Shown piece by piece: positions 8,872 to 16,891 of a stretch of 64,000 nt of DNA (positions are counted from its first letter, which is position 1; each line of letters begins with the position of its first letter). This DNA is from Rhodoglobus vestalii. Lineage in GTDB: Bacteria; Actinomycetota; Actinomycetes; Actinomycetales; Microbacteriaceae. A program made the position numbers and the translations under genes. The DNA lies in assembly GCF_006788895.1 (NCBI RefSeq), contig NZ_VFRA01000001.1, forward strand, positions 2,108,001 to 2,172,000. The letters run 5' to 3'. The notes under the pieces were generated by a model, which was given only the letters and a program-made list of their open reading frames with translations, did no database searches and was not told where the DNA came from.

Positions 8872-9392
8872 GGTGGGCTCCTTTTGTGATGTGCCCGCAT
8901 ACCGGACTAGACAATATCACCGAGCGTAGTCCTGCCGAAGGTCCTGTTCACTCGGTCCCGAAGTGCGACTCGTCGGCAAGGAGGTTAGCAAACAACGCAG
9001 CCGGAATGTCGGCACTCCTTACGTTTTTGCCCTGATAAACGGCGTGATTAGGCGAACAAAGAATGCACCCAGTTAGATGTGATGCCTGTTTTTTAGGAAT
9101 GAATTGCTGGAACACCTGTGGGCCTTCACGGGCTTATTGAAACTCACGTCGTCCCCGGCCTCGCCGCAATCCATTTCCCGGGCCTTAGACCGAGAGCTAG
9201 GAAGCAACGATTCACTCGCCTAGCTCTTGTTTAGATCCGATTTGAACGAGGTTCGATACTCACGAGCACTTCTGGGAGTCTTTGTTTTCGTGCGATCAAC
9301 AGAAGAGCGCGCAGCCTTGCCAGCGAGTTGGTAGCCGTACAGTCGCACCCCTTGGGGCGGTCGCCAAATGGTTCAGGCTAAATTCACCTCAC
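8872..9392. other. Non-coding stretch left of the insertion sequence
   Basis: About 520 bases with no plausible gene on either strand. Many short stop-interrupted frames suggest decayed or non-coding DNA. It is visibly more A/T-rich than the housekeeping genes to its left. The only clear element is a hairpin followed by TTGTTT at 9193-9233. Confidence 0.6.
9193..9233 (+). terminator. Orphan terminator-like hairpin
   Basis: AGAGCTAGG (9193-9201) pairs perfectly with CCTAGCTCT (9219-9227), with a 17-base loop, and is followed by TGTTTA. It looks like an intrinsic terminator on the + strand, but no gene precedes it in that direction. Confidence 0.35.
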
Positions 9393-9413
9393 CTAGGGCG
9401 TGTCTCCTAATGC
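9393..9413 (+). repeat. Left terminal inverted repeat of the insertion sequence
   Basis: The left repeat is a perfect reverse complement of 10319-10339. It begins with CTAG, which could also be the duplicated target. Confidence 0.9.
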
Positions 9414-9441
9414 TGCCGGGCCTGTCTGACAGACTTAATCC

Positions 9442-9828
9442 ATGTCTCGTGCTGCCGTGTTGTCTGACAGTGAGTGGGCTCGCCTTGAGCCGTTGATGCC
9501 GTCCTCGAAGAATTGCCCGGGTCGTCCGTTCCAAGACCACCGCCGCATTCTGGAAGGCATCATTTATCGGTATCGGGCGGGGATTCCCTGGCGGGATTTG
9601 CCGGAATCTTTTGGTCCGTGGCAGACCGTCTGGAAACGTCACCGGCGTTTCAGTGGCGACGGTACGTGGGACGCCATTATGACCCGGCTGCTTTCGCAGG
9701 CTGACGCTGCTGGGTTGATTGATTGGGAGGTGTCCGTGGACTCCACGGTCAACCGCGCCCACCAGCACGGCACCAATCTTCCGCGCACCACAGGGGGAAC
9801 TTCAGAACTACACGAATCTGCTCACTGA
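9442..9828 (+). CDS. IS5-family transposase, N-terminal frame (orfA)
   Basis: 128 codons, including the DUF4096-type DNA-binding start of IS427 transposases (LSDSEWARLEPLMPSSK, WRDLPESFGPWQTVWKRHRR) and the first catalytic Asp in SVDSTVNRAHQHGTN. The frame then runs out of phase in a G5 run near 9793-9797 and stops at 9828. The catalytic core continues in the +1 frame (9719-10339). Ribosomal slippage to make the full enzyme is usual in this group; a disabling indel is the alternative. Confidence 0.85.
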   Translation: MSRAAVLSDSEWARLEPLMPSSKNCPGRPFQDHRRILEGIIYRYRAGIPWRDLPESFGPWQTVWKRHRRFSGDGTWDAIMTRLLSQADAAGLIDWEVSVDSTVNRAHQHGTNLPRTTGGTSELHESAH

Positions 9829-10339
9829 GCCTGCTGACCACGCAATTGGCCGGTCACGCGGCGGATTGACGACGAAGATTCACGCGTTGTGTGACGCGAA
9901 TCTTCGACCGTTGGTGATTCTGCTGGGACCGGGGCAGGGCGGTGACTCACCGATGTTCCCCGAAGTCTTGGGGAGCCTGCGAGTGCCTCGGCTCGGCGGG
10001 GGTCGGCCTCGCACGACGCCGGATCGAGCGATGGGTGACAAAGCGTATTCGTCCAAAGCTAATCGGAAAATGCTCCGGGATCGTGGCATTCATGCCGTGA
10101 TCCCGGAACGATCGGACCAGGTCGCCAATCGGAAACGACGTGGCCAAGCCGGAGGTCGCCCTCCCACTTTTGACAAGGTGTCCTACAAACGCCGCAACGT
10201 CATTGAGCGGTGTTTCGAGGTCTTCAAGCAGTGGCGTGGCATCGCCACCCGCTACGACAAACTCGCCCTCACCTACCGCGGCGGGGTTGTCCTCCGGGCC
10301 ATAATCATCTGGGCTAAGGCATTAGGAGACACGCCCTAG
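9719..10339 (+). CDS. IS5-family transposase, C-terminal frame (orfB)
   Basis: This frame holds the rest of the DDE transposase: the conserved GRSRGGLTTKIHALCD block, the second acidic residue in AMGDKAYSSKANR, and the third in VIERCFEVFKQWRGIATRYDKLA. Meaningful protein begins around GELQNYTNLLTEPADHA near 9795; the codons before that are out-of-frame with the real protein. The TAG stop lies inside the right inverted repeat, in the CTAG at the tip. Expected to be made only as a frameshift fusion with orfA. Confidence 0.85.
   Translation: MIGRCPWTPRSTAPTSTAPIFRAPQGELQNYTNLLTEPADHAIGRSRGGLTTKIHALCDANLRPLVILLGPGQGGDSPMFPEVLGSLRVPRLGGGRPRTTPDRAMGDKAYSSKANRKMLRDRGIHAVIPERSDQVANRKRRGQAGGRPPTFDKVSYKRRNVIERCFEVFKQWRGIATRYDKLALTYRGGVVLRAIIIWAKALGDTP
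10319..10339 (-). repeat. Right terminal inverted repeat of the insertion sequence
   Basis: Mirror copy of 9393-9413 with no mismatch, ending in CTAG. Confidence 0.9.
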
Positions 10340-10451
10340 TCGCGTCGACCAATGCGGCATACTGACTTGAGTGAAGCGTGTTTCGCACTTCGAATGCGGA
10401 AGCCGGTTCGCCGTTGGGTTTAGTTTAGTAGAGCGCTCTTGGAGAACATAG

Positions 10452-13400
10452 ATGATCTCGACCGTCAGAGAATACTCCGGAAGGCGTCTACGCTCGGTAT
10501 TCAATAGTGCACGTGCACGTGCCAAAACATTAGCGGAGCGCGCTCGAACAGCAGCAGAGCCAAAAAGAGCGCTGCTCGAGGTCCGATCGTTGCGCCCTAG
10601 ATTTCTGCATGCAGCACATGGGCTCTATGTCGAGATTCTTCTCAACGAGCTAGCAAAAAAGAATCCGGCGCGAAACATCGCTTTGTCCGGGGCTTACGGC
10701 AGCGGTAAGAGTAGCGTTTTACTAGAAGTGCGAAGGCGGTGGAAGAAATTCGGAGTAGTCGAGATCGCGCTGGCAACGATCGAAAACGACACGTCTTCGT
10801 TCACAGCTAGTCGTGACTCACTTTCCTCGAATTCTATGTCGCTTGTGACCGAAGCGCTACAGAAGGAGATCGTCAAGCGACTTCTTTACTCCGCAAAGCC
10901 AGCGAAGCTCTCGCGGTCTCAACTGAATCGGATTCGTGGGCTTAACATATCGAGAGCTATTGGGCTTGCTGTGCTCGGGGGTCTCGTGATTGGAAGCTTG
11001 GCATGGCTCTACGAGCTGCCCGCCCCTTTTTCGCAATGGGTAGAGAATTGGTCCGGTACGGCGTTCCCCTGGGTGCCGATGAATATTCAAGAGCCAGCTG
11101 GGCGAATTTTAGATGGCGCGCTTGTGGCGGGTGCTTTGCTGCTGGCCCAATGGGGATTCTCGCACGCACGAATTCGCGAGGTCGCGGTAGGTGAATTCAA
11201 GCTCACTGGGAGCGATCCTGTCCAGAACTACTTTGATCAATATCTCGACGAGATTGTCTATTTCTTTTCCCGCACGAAGACCAGCCTTGTCATTTTCGAG
11301 GATTTGGATCGCTTTGGAGATAAGGGAATCTTCATCGCACTGCGCGAGCTGAATGTTCTTCTGAATAATTCGGCTGCCGTGGACAAGCCGGTGACCTTTA
11401 TTTACGCGATACGCGACAGTATTTTCACTCCAAAAGTTCGCGTTCTTGGGCCTGAAGGTGTGGCCGCAGCCTCGACTGATCGCGCAAAATTTTTTGACTT
11501 GATCGTTCCCGTTGTGCCTTTTGTGTCAACTGAAGTGTCTGGCGGCCTTCTATCGGACGAGCTCAACTCGCTTGTCAAGGACGAACAGCCCGCCGGAGAG
11601 CTAGTGAGCTTGGCCGGACGTTACTTCCCAGATATGCGCGTGATTCTCAGTATTCGAAATGAGTACGATCTGTATCTTGATCGATTGGTACGGAACGGCG
11701 CAGTTGACTTGGACCACAATCACCTATTCGCAGTCCTACTTTTTAAGCATGCTTACCCTGAGCAATTCGAGCTGATTCAATTCGGTACGAGTGCTCTTGA
11801 CGCTCTCGTCAACTCGATGGACACCTGTGTGACGCAAAGGCTGCGAGGGCTCGATTTTGAGATTACAAATCAAGAGAACGAACTGGCAAGCGAAGCGGGA
11901 TTGGAGACGCGGTCTAAGGAAGCGGGCGCGAGACTTCTTGCTCTCATCGGCCTTTTTGCTGGTAACGGCCGAGGCGACTTGACACAGTTGGACTTGGGCG
12001 GAGTGGTCTCAGAACCAAGCAGAGCGAGTACACCCGATTTTTGGCGAGAACTCGACGCTGATCCAACAGGAGACCTCGGTATCGCTTGGTCATCTGGCCG
12101 CACGTTCAGCATTAGGCGGTCGGATCTGAATGTCGCGCTTGCCCAATACTTGCCGGCCGAGTCGTGGATCACTCAGGCCTCTCACGCGAATCGAACGCAA
12201 TTGGAGCGTCTGAGGAGCGCTCGTTGGGACCTTCAGCACGCAAGCTTTATTGAACGCCTCACCGACGGTCGTTACCAAGGCGCCGGTATCGATGATAAGA
12301 AGCATACGATCGAAGTTGATTTCCTCGCGAGTGCTCGGAACATTCTCGGCGAGGGGTTTGCGCTCGAGTTGGCGCTCAGCGGGTACTTGGACGGGAACTT
12401 TGCGCTCTATACGAGCGTCTATCAAGGTTCTTTAGTTAGCTCAGCTGCGCAAAGTTATCGGATACAGTTCGTGAGCAGGCGGCGCAGTTCGCCGCTTACA
12501 ACACTGAGCGCAGCTGACATCAGGGAGATTCGCACGAAGGTTGGCGACCGATTTCTTGAGGAACCGAGCGTTCTCAACATATCGATATTCGACGATTTGT
12601 TGGAACGCGGAGCTTTGGATAAGACCATTGACTTGCTCGCGCGACAGGAAATCGAAGGATCGCGCGAGTTCGTCCTGACCTACCTAGCTGGAGGCAAACA
12701 CAAGCTCGCATTACTGCGAAAGATCGCTCCCAACGCGAACTGGATATTGACCCTCATTGCAGATGATCTCCGCGCATCGAACCAGAGAAAGTTGGAGTTC
12801 CTCGGTGAAGCTTTGTGCGCGATGGCGTTCGAATTGAACTACGAACTTTCTCCTGATGTTGAACGGTTGATCCGTGAACTCGCACACGATTCACTGAAAC
12901 GAATCGGCCCTGTTTTGGGTGGCGGTGCAGCTAGGGGTGTCGCGCGCCTTCTAAGTCACGTTCATGCGCAAGTACCGGATTTGACCGCTCTCAGCGCTGA
13001 TGCGAGAAACGCGATTGGTGGCATCGGTGCTTATGTAATGAGCAGAAGGAATCTGGCTTCGCTTGCGCAGGCGAAGGGAAATATCGGTTTGGACTCGATT
13101 GGCAGACAGTCTCCGCACGCTCTCCGGCAAGTCCTCAAACGCCTTAGCGAATATCTCAAGGTGCTTGACTCCACGGGAGAGGAGACGTTAAGCATTGACC
13201 GGGGGGAAGACCCGCTCGACCTAATCATTTCGATTTCTGATTTCGGACCGCGCGCGGTCGAAGAGGTTCTGCGGCGCGCGAACAAGGCAGCTGTCATTCA
13301 ACACTTGCCCGAAGCGAGCGACGACATTGGCGAAGAATTGCGTTCAGCATTTCCGAGCTTGGCGCAAACTAGTAGTTTTGTGCCGACAGCCAGTAACGTA

Positions 13401-14216
13401 CTCACCTACTTTGACGTGGTCGGACAAGTCGACGAAGCGCTGAGTGGCTACCTTATTGCGCACCCAGTTTTGGACGGTGTGGTCAATGCTGACGACGAGC
13501 ATGGTGTGCGTCTGATCCAAGCGCTCCTGTCTTCGAGTCTCGCTCTTCCAACGCTTGCCTCGGTTATAATATCCGTTTCGCTGGATGGCAAACTCGACGC
13601 TCGCAAGTTCAGAGTCGAACGCCCAGAACTAATCAAGGCGCTCTTGGATCAGGCTGTTTTTACCGATGACATCGTCACTTTCACTGCCATGGGGCGGTGG
13701 CCTTGGGAAGTGCGAGAAGCCGCGTATGCCCATACGAAAGTTTGGGCCGACTTGGTTTCTCAACTCCAGTTCTCATCTGGTGATATCGAGCAGCTTCTTT
13801 CGAGCCGTAAAATTGCAGCAGAACGCAAAATCGCCCTTCTTCGCGAACCGGCGTTAGTAGCAAATATCACCACACCAGTCGGGGCGAACGCTGCGCTTAA
13901 AGTTTCTATAGAGCGGTGTCTATTGCTCAGCGCTACTCAGCTGGATGCTCTTGTTGCAGCCGGCGCGTCAGATCGAGCGATCATCGAGTACTTGGGAACC
14001 AATGGCGATCAAATTGACGACGATGAGGTGGTGGCGCTGATCGGTCGTCTGAGCCAAGAATGGTCCGTTCTTGCTAGACACAGCTCCAGTTGGCGAATAT
14101 ACAAGCGTTCGAAAGCGCTCGATTCGTTGCTTAAGCGGCTAATCGACCTCGGTCTGGTGAGCAAAGTTTCGTGGGCTAAGGGTGATCGCGTTCGTGTCAC
14201 CATGCGATCGAGCTAG
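10452..14216 (+). CDS. Large YobI-like P-loop NTPase with membrane insertion
   Basis: A single 1254-residue protein. Walker A is GAYGSGKSS (residues 80-88) and Walker B is SLVIFEDLDRF (278-288), followed by a sensor-like FIYAIRDSIF (316-325). Between the Walker motifs are two hydrophobic segments (about 168-187 and 219-236), so the ATPase is probably membrane-bound, as in KAP and YobI-type NTPases. The ~900-residue remainder is mostly alpha-helical with no motif I recognise. GGAG seven bases before ATG 10452 supports the start. The gene uses noticeably more A/T-ending and AGA/ATA/TTA codons than its neighbours, sits between an IS and the 3' end of tRNA-Lys, and is therefore probably acquired. 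NTPases of this build are often suspected phage-defence proteins; this is inference. Confidence 0.75.
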   Translation: MISTVREYSGRRLRSVFNSARARAKTLAERARTAAEPKRALLEVRSLRPRFLHAAHGLYVEILLNELAKKNPARNIALSGAYGSGKSSVLLEVRRRWKKFGVVEIALATIENDTSSFTASRDSLSSNSMSLVTEALQKEIVKRLLYSAKPAKLSRSQLNRIRGLNISRAIGLAVLGGLVIGSLAWLYELPAPFSQWVENWSGTAFPWVPMNIQEPAGRILDGALVAGALLLAQWGFSHARIREVAVGEFKLTGSDPVQNYFDQYLDEIVYFFSRTKTSLVIFEDLDRFGDKGIFIALRELNVLLNNSAAVDKPVTFIYAIRDSIFTPKVRVLGPEGVAAASTDRAKFFDLIVPVVPFVSTEVSGGLLSDELNSLVKDEQPAGELVSLAGRYFPDMRVILSIRNEYDLYLDRLVRNGAVDLDHNHLFAVLLFKHAYPEQFELIQFGTSALDALVNSMDTCVTQRLRGLDFEITNQENELASEAGLETRSKEAGARLLALIGLFAGNGRGDLTQLDLGGVVSEPSRASTPDFWRELDADPTGDLGIAWSSGRTFSIRRSDLNVALAQYLPAESWITQASHANRTQLERLRSARWDLQHASFIERLTDGRYQGAGIDDKKHTIEVDFLASARNILGEGFALELALSGYLDGNFALYTSVYQGSLVSSAAQSYRIQFVSRRRSSPLTTLSAADIREIRTKVGDRFLEEPSVLNISIFDDLLERGALDKTIDLLARQEIEGSREFVLTYLAGGKHKLALLRKIAPNANWILTLIADDLRASNQRKLEFLGEALCAMAFELNYELSPDVERLIRELAHDSLKRIGPVLGGGAARGVARLLSHVHAQVPDLTALSADARNAIGGIGAYVMSRRNLASLAQAKGNIGLDSIGRQSPHALRQVLKRLSEYLKVLDSTGEETLSIDRGEDPLDLIISISDFGPRAVEEVLRRANKAAVIQHLPEASDDIGEELRSAFPSLAQTSSFVPTASNVLTYFDVVGQVDEALSGYLIAHPVLDGVVNADDEHGVRLIQALLSSSLALPTLASVIISVSLDGKLDARKFRVERPELIKALLDQAVFTDDIVTFTAMGRWPWEVREAAYAHTKVWADLVSQLQFSSGDIEQLLSSRKIAAERKIALLREPALVANITTPVGANAALKVSIERCLLLSATQLDALVAAGASDRAIIEYLGTNGDQIDDDEVVALIGRLSQEWSVLARHSSSWRIYKRSKALDSLLKRLIDLGLVSKVSWAKGDRVRVTMRSS

Positions 14217-14430
14217 GGCGGCATATGTCTTACGTTTCGAGCGAAGTATCGCCGCCGATTACGTCGTCGGTCTAATTGGATGACGTTGCCTTCGACTGGA
14301 ATGTATTTCATACCGATAGTCCACGGTGTAAAGCTTCAGCGACACTCCCGAACTTATGGGATACGCGCGAGGATCCACTCTGGGGCTGGAAGATACCTTC
14401 GACAACGCCGGATTATTCCATCAAAAAATG

Positions 14431-14503
14431 TGGGCCCGCCGGGACTCGAACCCGGGACCCGCGGATTAAAAGTCCGATGCTCTACCAACTGAGCTACAGG
14501 CCC
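14431..14503 (-). tRNA. tRNA-Lys (anticodon TTT)
   Basis: The minus strand folds as a complete cloverleaf: acceptor GGGCCTG/CGGGCCC (one G-U pair), D arm GCTC...GAGC, anticodon loop CTTTTAA giving TTT, T arm CCGGG TTCGAGT CCCGG, and discriminator A. The 3' CCA is not encoded. One mismatch occurs at the base of the anticodon stem (27-43). Its 3' end points at the NTPase/IS block, the usual side for integration of genomic islands, but I see no duplicated tRNA end or integrase. Confidence 0.95.
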
Positions 14504-14516
14504 CACATGTTAAGCG

Positions 14517-14522
14517 TACCGT
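14517..14522 (+). promoter_or_regulatory. -10 box TACCGT of a leaderless promoter
   Basis: TACCGT, six bases, then the ATG at 14529, with no ribosome site. Same arrangement as galM, gpmA, cysS and others in this window. Confidence 0.4.
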
Positions 14523-14528
14523 GATCTT

Positions 14529-15158
14529 ATGGTCGAAAATTTCCACAAGCCCACGCAGTACTCGACAGATAAGTTTGACACATTTGAGGGCGGTCAAGAT
14601 CCCGCCCAAATCATACGTGCAGCCCACGATACCGCCCACGCACTCATCGATCACGCACGCGACACGGATGACCCTGCCGTGCTCGACCGAATCGTCGCCT
14701 ACACCGACAAACACGGCATCGATGCCATCGCTGAGCTCTGGTCGAGATCGAGCCCTGGCAGCCTGCCCGGTGCCCTCTGGCGCATCTATTTGCTGCGAGC
14801 CGTCATCCAGCAGGATGCGCTGGGAACCAGCCTGCTCTTTCAGCGCGGCATCGACACTCTCAGCACCATCGACGCGGCCGTCACGGGCGCCGTCAATCCC
14901 ACCGGCCCGGCAGAGATCAAAGACTTAGCCGACCAGATCTTGCGCGGTGTCTTTCGCGGCGACTTTGGGGTGGCCCTTGATCGGGCCGCCTCATTCAGCC
15001 GCATCCTAGCGTCGGGTGCCGGCAGTATCGCCGACGACCAAGAATCGCTGAACCCCGAACGTGCGAGCGAACTCACCACCCGTGCCGACCGCTACTCGCG
15101 CACGGCCGACGAGTTCTCGACCTGCGTCAGACTGTTCCGGGCCGGAACGCTCGACTAG
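14529..15158 (+). CDS. Conserved actinobacterial protein of unknown function
   Basis: A 209-residue soluble, helix-rich protein with no signal peptide or membrane segment. Text such as DPAQIIRAAHDTAHALIDHARDTDD and ELWSRSSPGSLPGALWRIYLL looks like a conserved actinobacterial family of unknown role, copies of which sometimes carry a mistaken RNA-polymerase-subunit label in databases. No catalytic motif is evident. It ends ten bases from the convergent potC gene. Confidence 0.7.
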   Translation: MVENFHKPTQYSTDKFDTFEGGQDPAQIIRAAHDTAHALIDHARDTDDPAVLDRIVAYTDKHGIDAIAELWSRSSPGSLPGALWRIYLLRAVIQQDALGTSLLFQRGIDTLSTIDAAVTGAVNPTGPAEIKDLADQILRGVFRGDFGVALDRAASFSRILASGAGSIADDQESLNPERASELTTRADRYSRTADEFSTCVRLFRAGTLD

Positions 15159-15168
15159 CCTGCGCGAC

Positions 15169-15975
15169 CTAGCTCATCTTTGCGAGACGCTTGGCGCGTG
15201 CAGCGCCAGTCACCTGCACGGTCACCACAATAACCAACGCCAAAATGAACACGGCTGAGGCGAGCACGTTGGCCTCAGCGGGAATACCGCGAGCTGCCGA
15301 GATCCAGATGTACTTAGGGAATGTCGACACAGCGCCAGAGTTGAAATTCGTGATGATGAAGTCATCGAACGACAGCGCGAACGACAGTAGGGCCGCGGCC
15401 ATAATTCCGGGAAGCAACAGGGGGAAAGTGATTCGCAGAAATACCTGCAGCGCCGACCCGTAGAGGTCTCGACCGGCCTCCTCAAGGGCCGGGTCTAGGC
15501 CTGCGACTCGCGCCTTCACGGCAACCACGACAAAGCTGATGCAGAACATGGTGTGCGCCAGAATGATCGTCAGCATGTCCTTCGGTACGCCGACCGACAA
15601 GAACTGCGCAGCAAGCCCCGCGCCGAGTACGACCTCCGGAGTCGCCATCGGAAGGAAGAGGAACAGGCTCAGTTGCGAGCGAAACTTGAACCGGTAACGC
15701 ACAATAGCGATCGCGATCATGGTGCCGAGCGTGGTCGCGACCACCGTCGCCACCACCGCGATGAAGATGCTGTTGCCGAAGGCCTCACAGACAGCACCGT
15801 TCTGCACATTGCAGACGTTGAGCCACTTGTCGAAGGTGAAGCCGCGCCACACAATGTTTGACTTGAGTGAATCGTTGAAGCTGTAAACGAAGGTGTAACC
15901 GATCGGAATCATCAGGATGAGCAGCGCAAGCGCGCTGTAGGCGGGCAAGATCCATTTGCCGGGGGAGAGTTTCAT
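15169..15975 (-). CDS. potC: Spermidine/putrescine ABC transporter permease PotC
   Basis: A 268-residue inner-membrane permease with about six membrane segments and the BPD-type EAA loop (EEAGRDLYGSALQVFLRITFP shortened region near residue 165-185). It is the last gene of potDABC, overlapping potB by four bases (ATGA). The family pumps polyamines inward together with PotB, PotA and the binding lipoprotein PotD. Confidence 0.88.
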   Translation of the reverse strand: MKLSPGKWILPAYSALALLILMIPIGYTFVYSFNDSLKSNIVWRGFTFDKWLNVCNVQNGAVCEAFGNSIFIAVVATVVATTLGTMIAIAIVRYRFKFRSQLSLFLFLPMATPEVVLGAGLAAQFLSVGVPKDMLTIILAHTMFCISFVVVAVKARVAGLDPALEEAGRDLYGSALQVFLRITFPLLLPGIMAAALLSFALSFDDFIITNFNSGAVSTFPKYIWISAARGIPAEANVLASAVFILALVIVVTVQVTGAARAKRLAKMS

Positions 15976-16889
15976 AGAAGCTCCTCAGTTCCAGACCTTT
16001 TCACATAGAAACTGACCATCACGAGAATGACTGACATCAGAATGATCGAGAGAGCGGCGCCGGCGGGAAAATTCTGCAACACCAGGAAGTTTGCCTCGAT
16101 GACGTTGCCCATCATCTGGGTACCGGTGCCACCAAGAAACTCTCGGCTCGCATTAATGTAGTCACCTGCCGCTGGGATGAATGTCAGCAGCGTTCCCGCC
16201 ACAATTCCCGGCATTGAAAGCGGAATAGTGACCTTACGGAATACGTGGAACGGACTGCCATAGAGGTCACTCCCCGCTTCGAGGTAACGCACATCCAGCC
16301 GCTCCAAAGTCGTATACAGCGGCAAGGTCATGAAAGGAATGAAGTTGTAGGTGAGACCGAAGATCACCGAGAACGCGGTTCCCGTCACGTACGCGTCAGG
16401 GGCGAGCAGCGACAGGGCCTTGAGGGAGCTCACCAAGAATGATTCGTCGGAGAATATTTGCTTCCACGCCAGCGTGCGCAGCAGAAAGCTGATGAAAAAC
16501 GGTGCGATAACCAAAACCAGGGCGAGGCTTTGCAGCAACGGCCAGCGCCGAGCCTTCACTCCGATGAAATAGGCCAGCGGATAACTAATGATGAGAGCGA
16601 AGAATGTGGCAGTGAGGGCATAGCCAAATGAGCGCATAATGTGCGGCCAGTAGGTCGTAATGACCTCAACGTAGTTCTCCCAGCGGAACGCGTAGTTGAA
16701 CTCACCGAAGTCACCGAACTCCGTCGGCGCTTTGAACGAGGTTAGGAGCAGCGAGACCAGTGGAGTGAGAAAGAAAAGAATCAGGTAAAGGATGCCCGGT
16801 AGGAGCAGAAGGAGTGCTACCGGACTTTTCTTTCGCGCCATGTTAGCCGCAGCGGGCGCAGTCGTCGATGAGAATGCGGCAAAAGCCAT
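15972..16889 (-). CDS. potB: Spermidine/putrescine ABC transporter permease PotB
   Basis: A 305-residue permease with a short alanine-rich N terminus, six predicted membrane segments and the EAA loop around YLEAGSDLYGSPFHVFRKV. It starts two bases after the potA stop and overlaps potC, so the operon is tightly coupled. The start could also be at the internal methionine MARKKSPV (residue 16), which would give a more usual length. Confidence 0.88.
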   Translation of the reverse strand: MAFAAFSSTTAPAAANMARKKSPVALLLLLPGILYLILFFLTPLVSLLLTSFKAPTEFGDFGEFNYAFRWENYVEVITTYWPHIMRSFGYALTATFFALIISYPLAYFIGVKARRWPLLQSLALVLVIAPFFISFLLRTLAWKQIFSDESFLVSSLKALSLLAPDAYVTGTAFSVIFGLTYNFIPFMTLPLYTTLERLDVRYLEAGSDLYGSPFHVFRKVTIPLSMPGIVAGTLLTFIPAAGDYINASREFLGGTGTQMMGNVIEANFLVLQNFPAGAALSIILMSVILVMVSFYVKRSGTEELL

Positions 16890-16891
16890 CG

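Larger units (their letters stand above)
9393..10339 (+). mobile_element. Intact IS5-family (IS427-like) insertion sequence
   Basis: Bounded by perfect 21-bp inverted repeats, CTAGGGCGTGTCTCCTAATG at 9393 and its mirror ending at 10339. The outermost CTAG is palindromic, so it may be a target duplication rather than element sequence; the element would then be 9397-10335. Inside are two overlapping transposase frames that together give a DDE transposase. The two ends are identical over all 21 bases, which suggests recent insertion. It sits about 110 bases before the large NTPase gene and may affect its expression. Confidence 0.93.

Noticed and set aside
9719..9790. The first ~24 codons of the second transposase frame
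   Set aside because: They translate DNA already used by orfA in another frame; protein similarity starts only near GELQNYTNLL, so this is not an independent N terminus.
14529..15158. Label as an RNA polymerase beta subunit
   Set aside because: Such labels occur in databases for this small family, but no RNA polymerase motif is present and the length (209 aa) is far too short.
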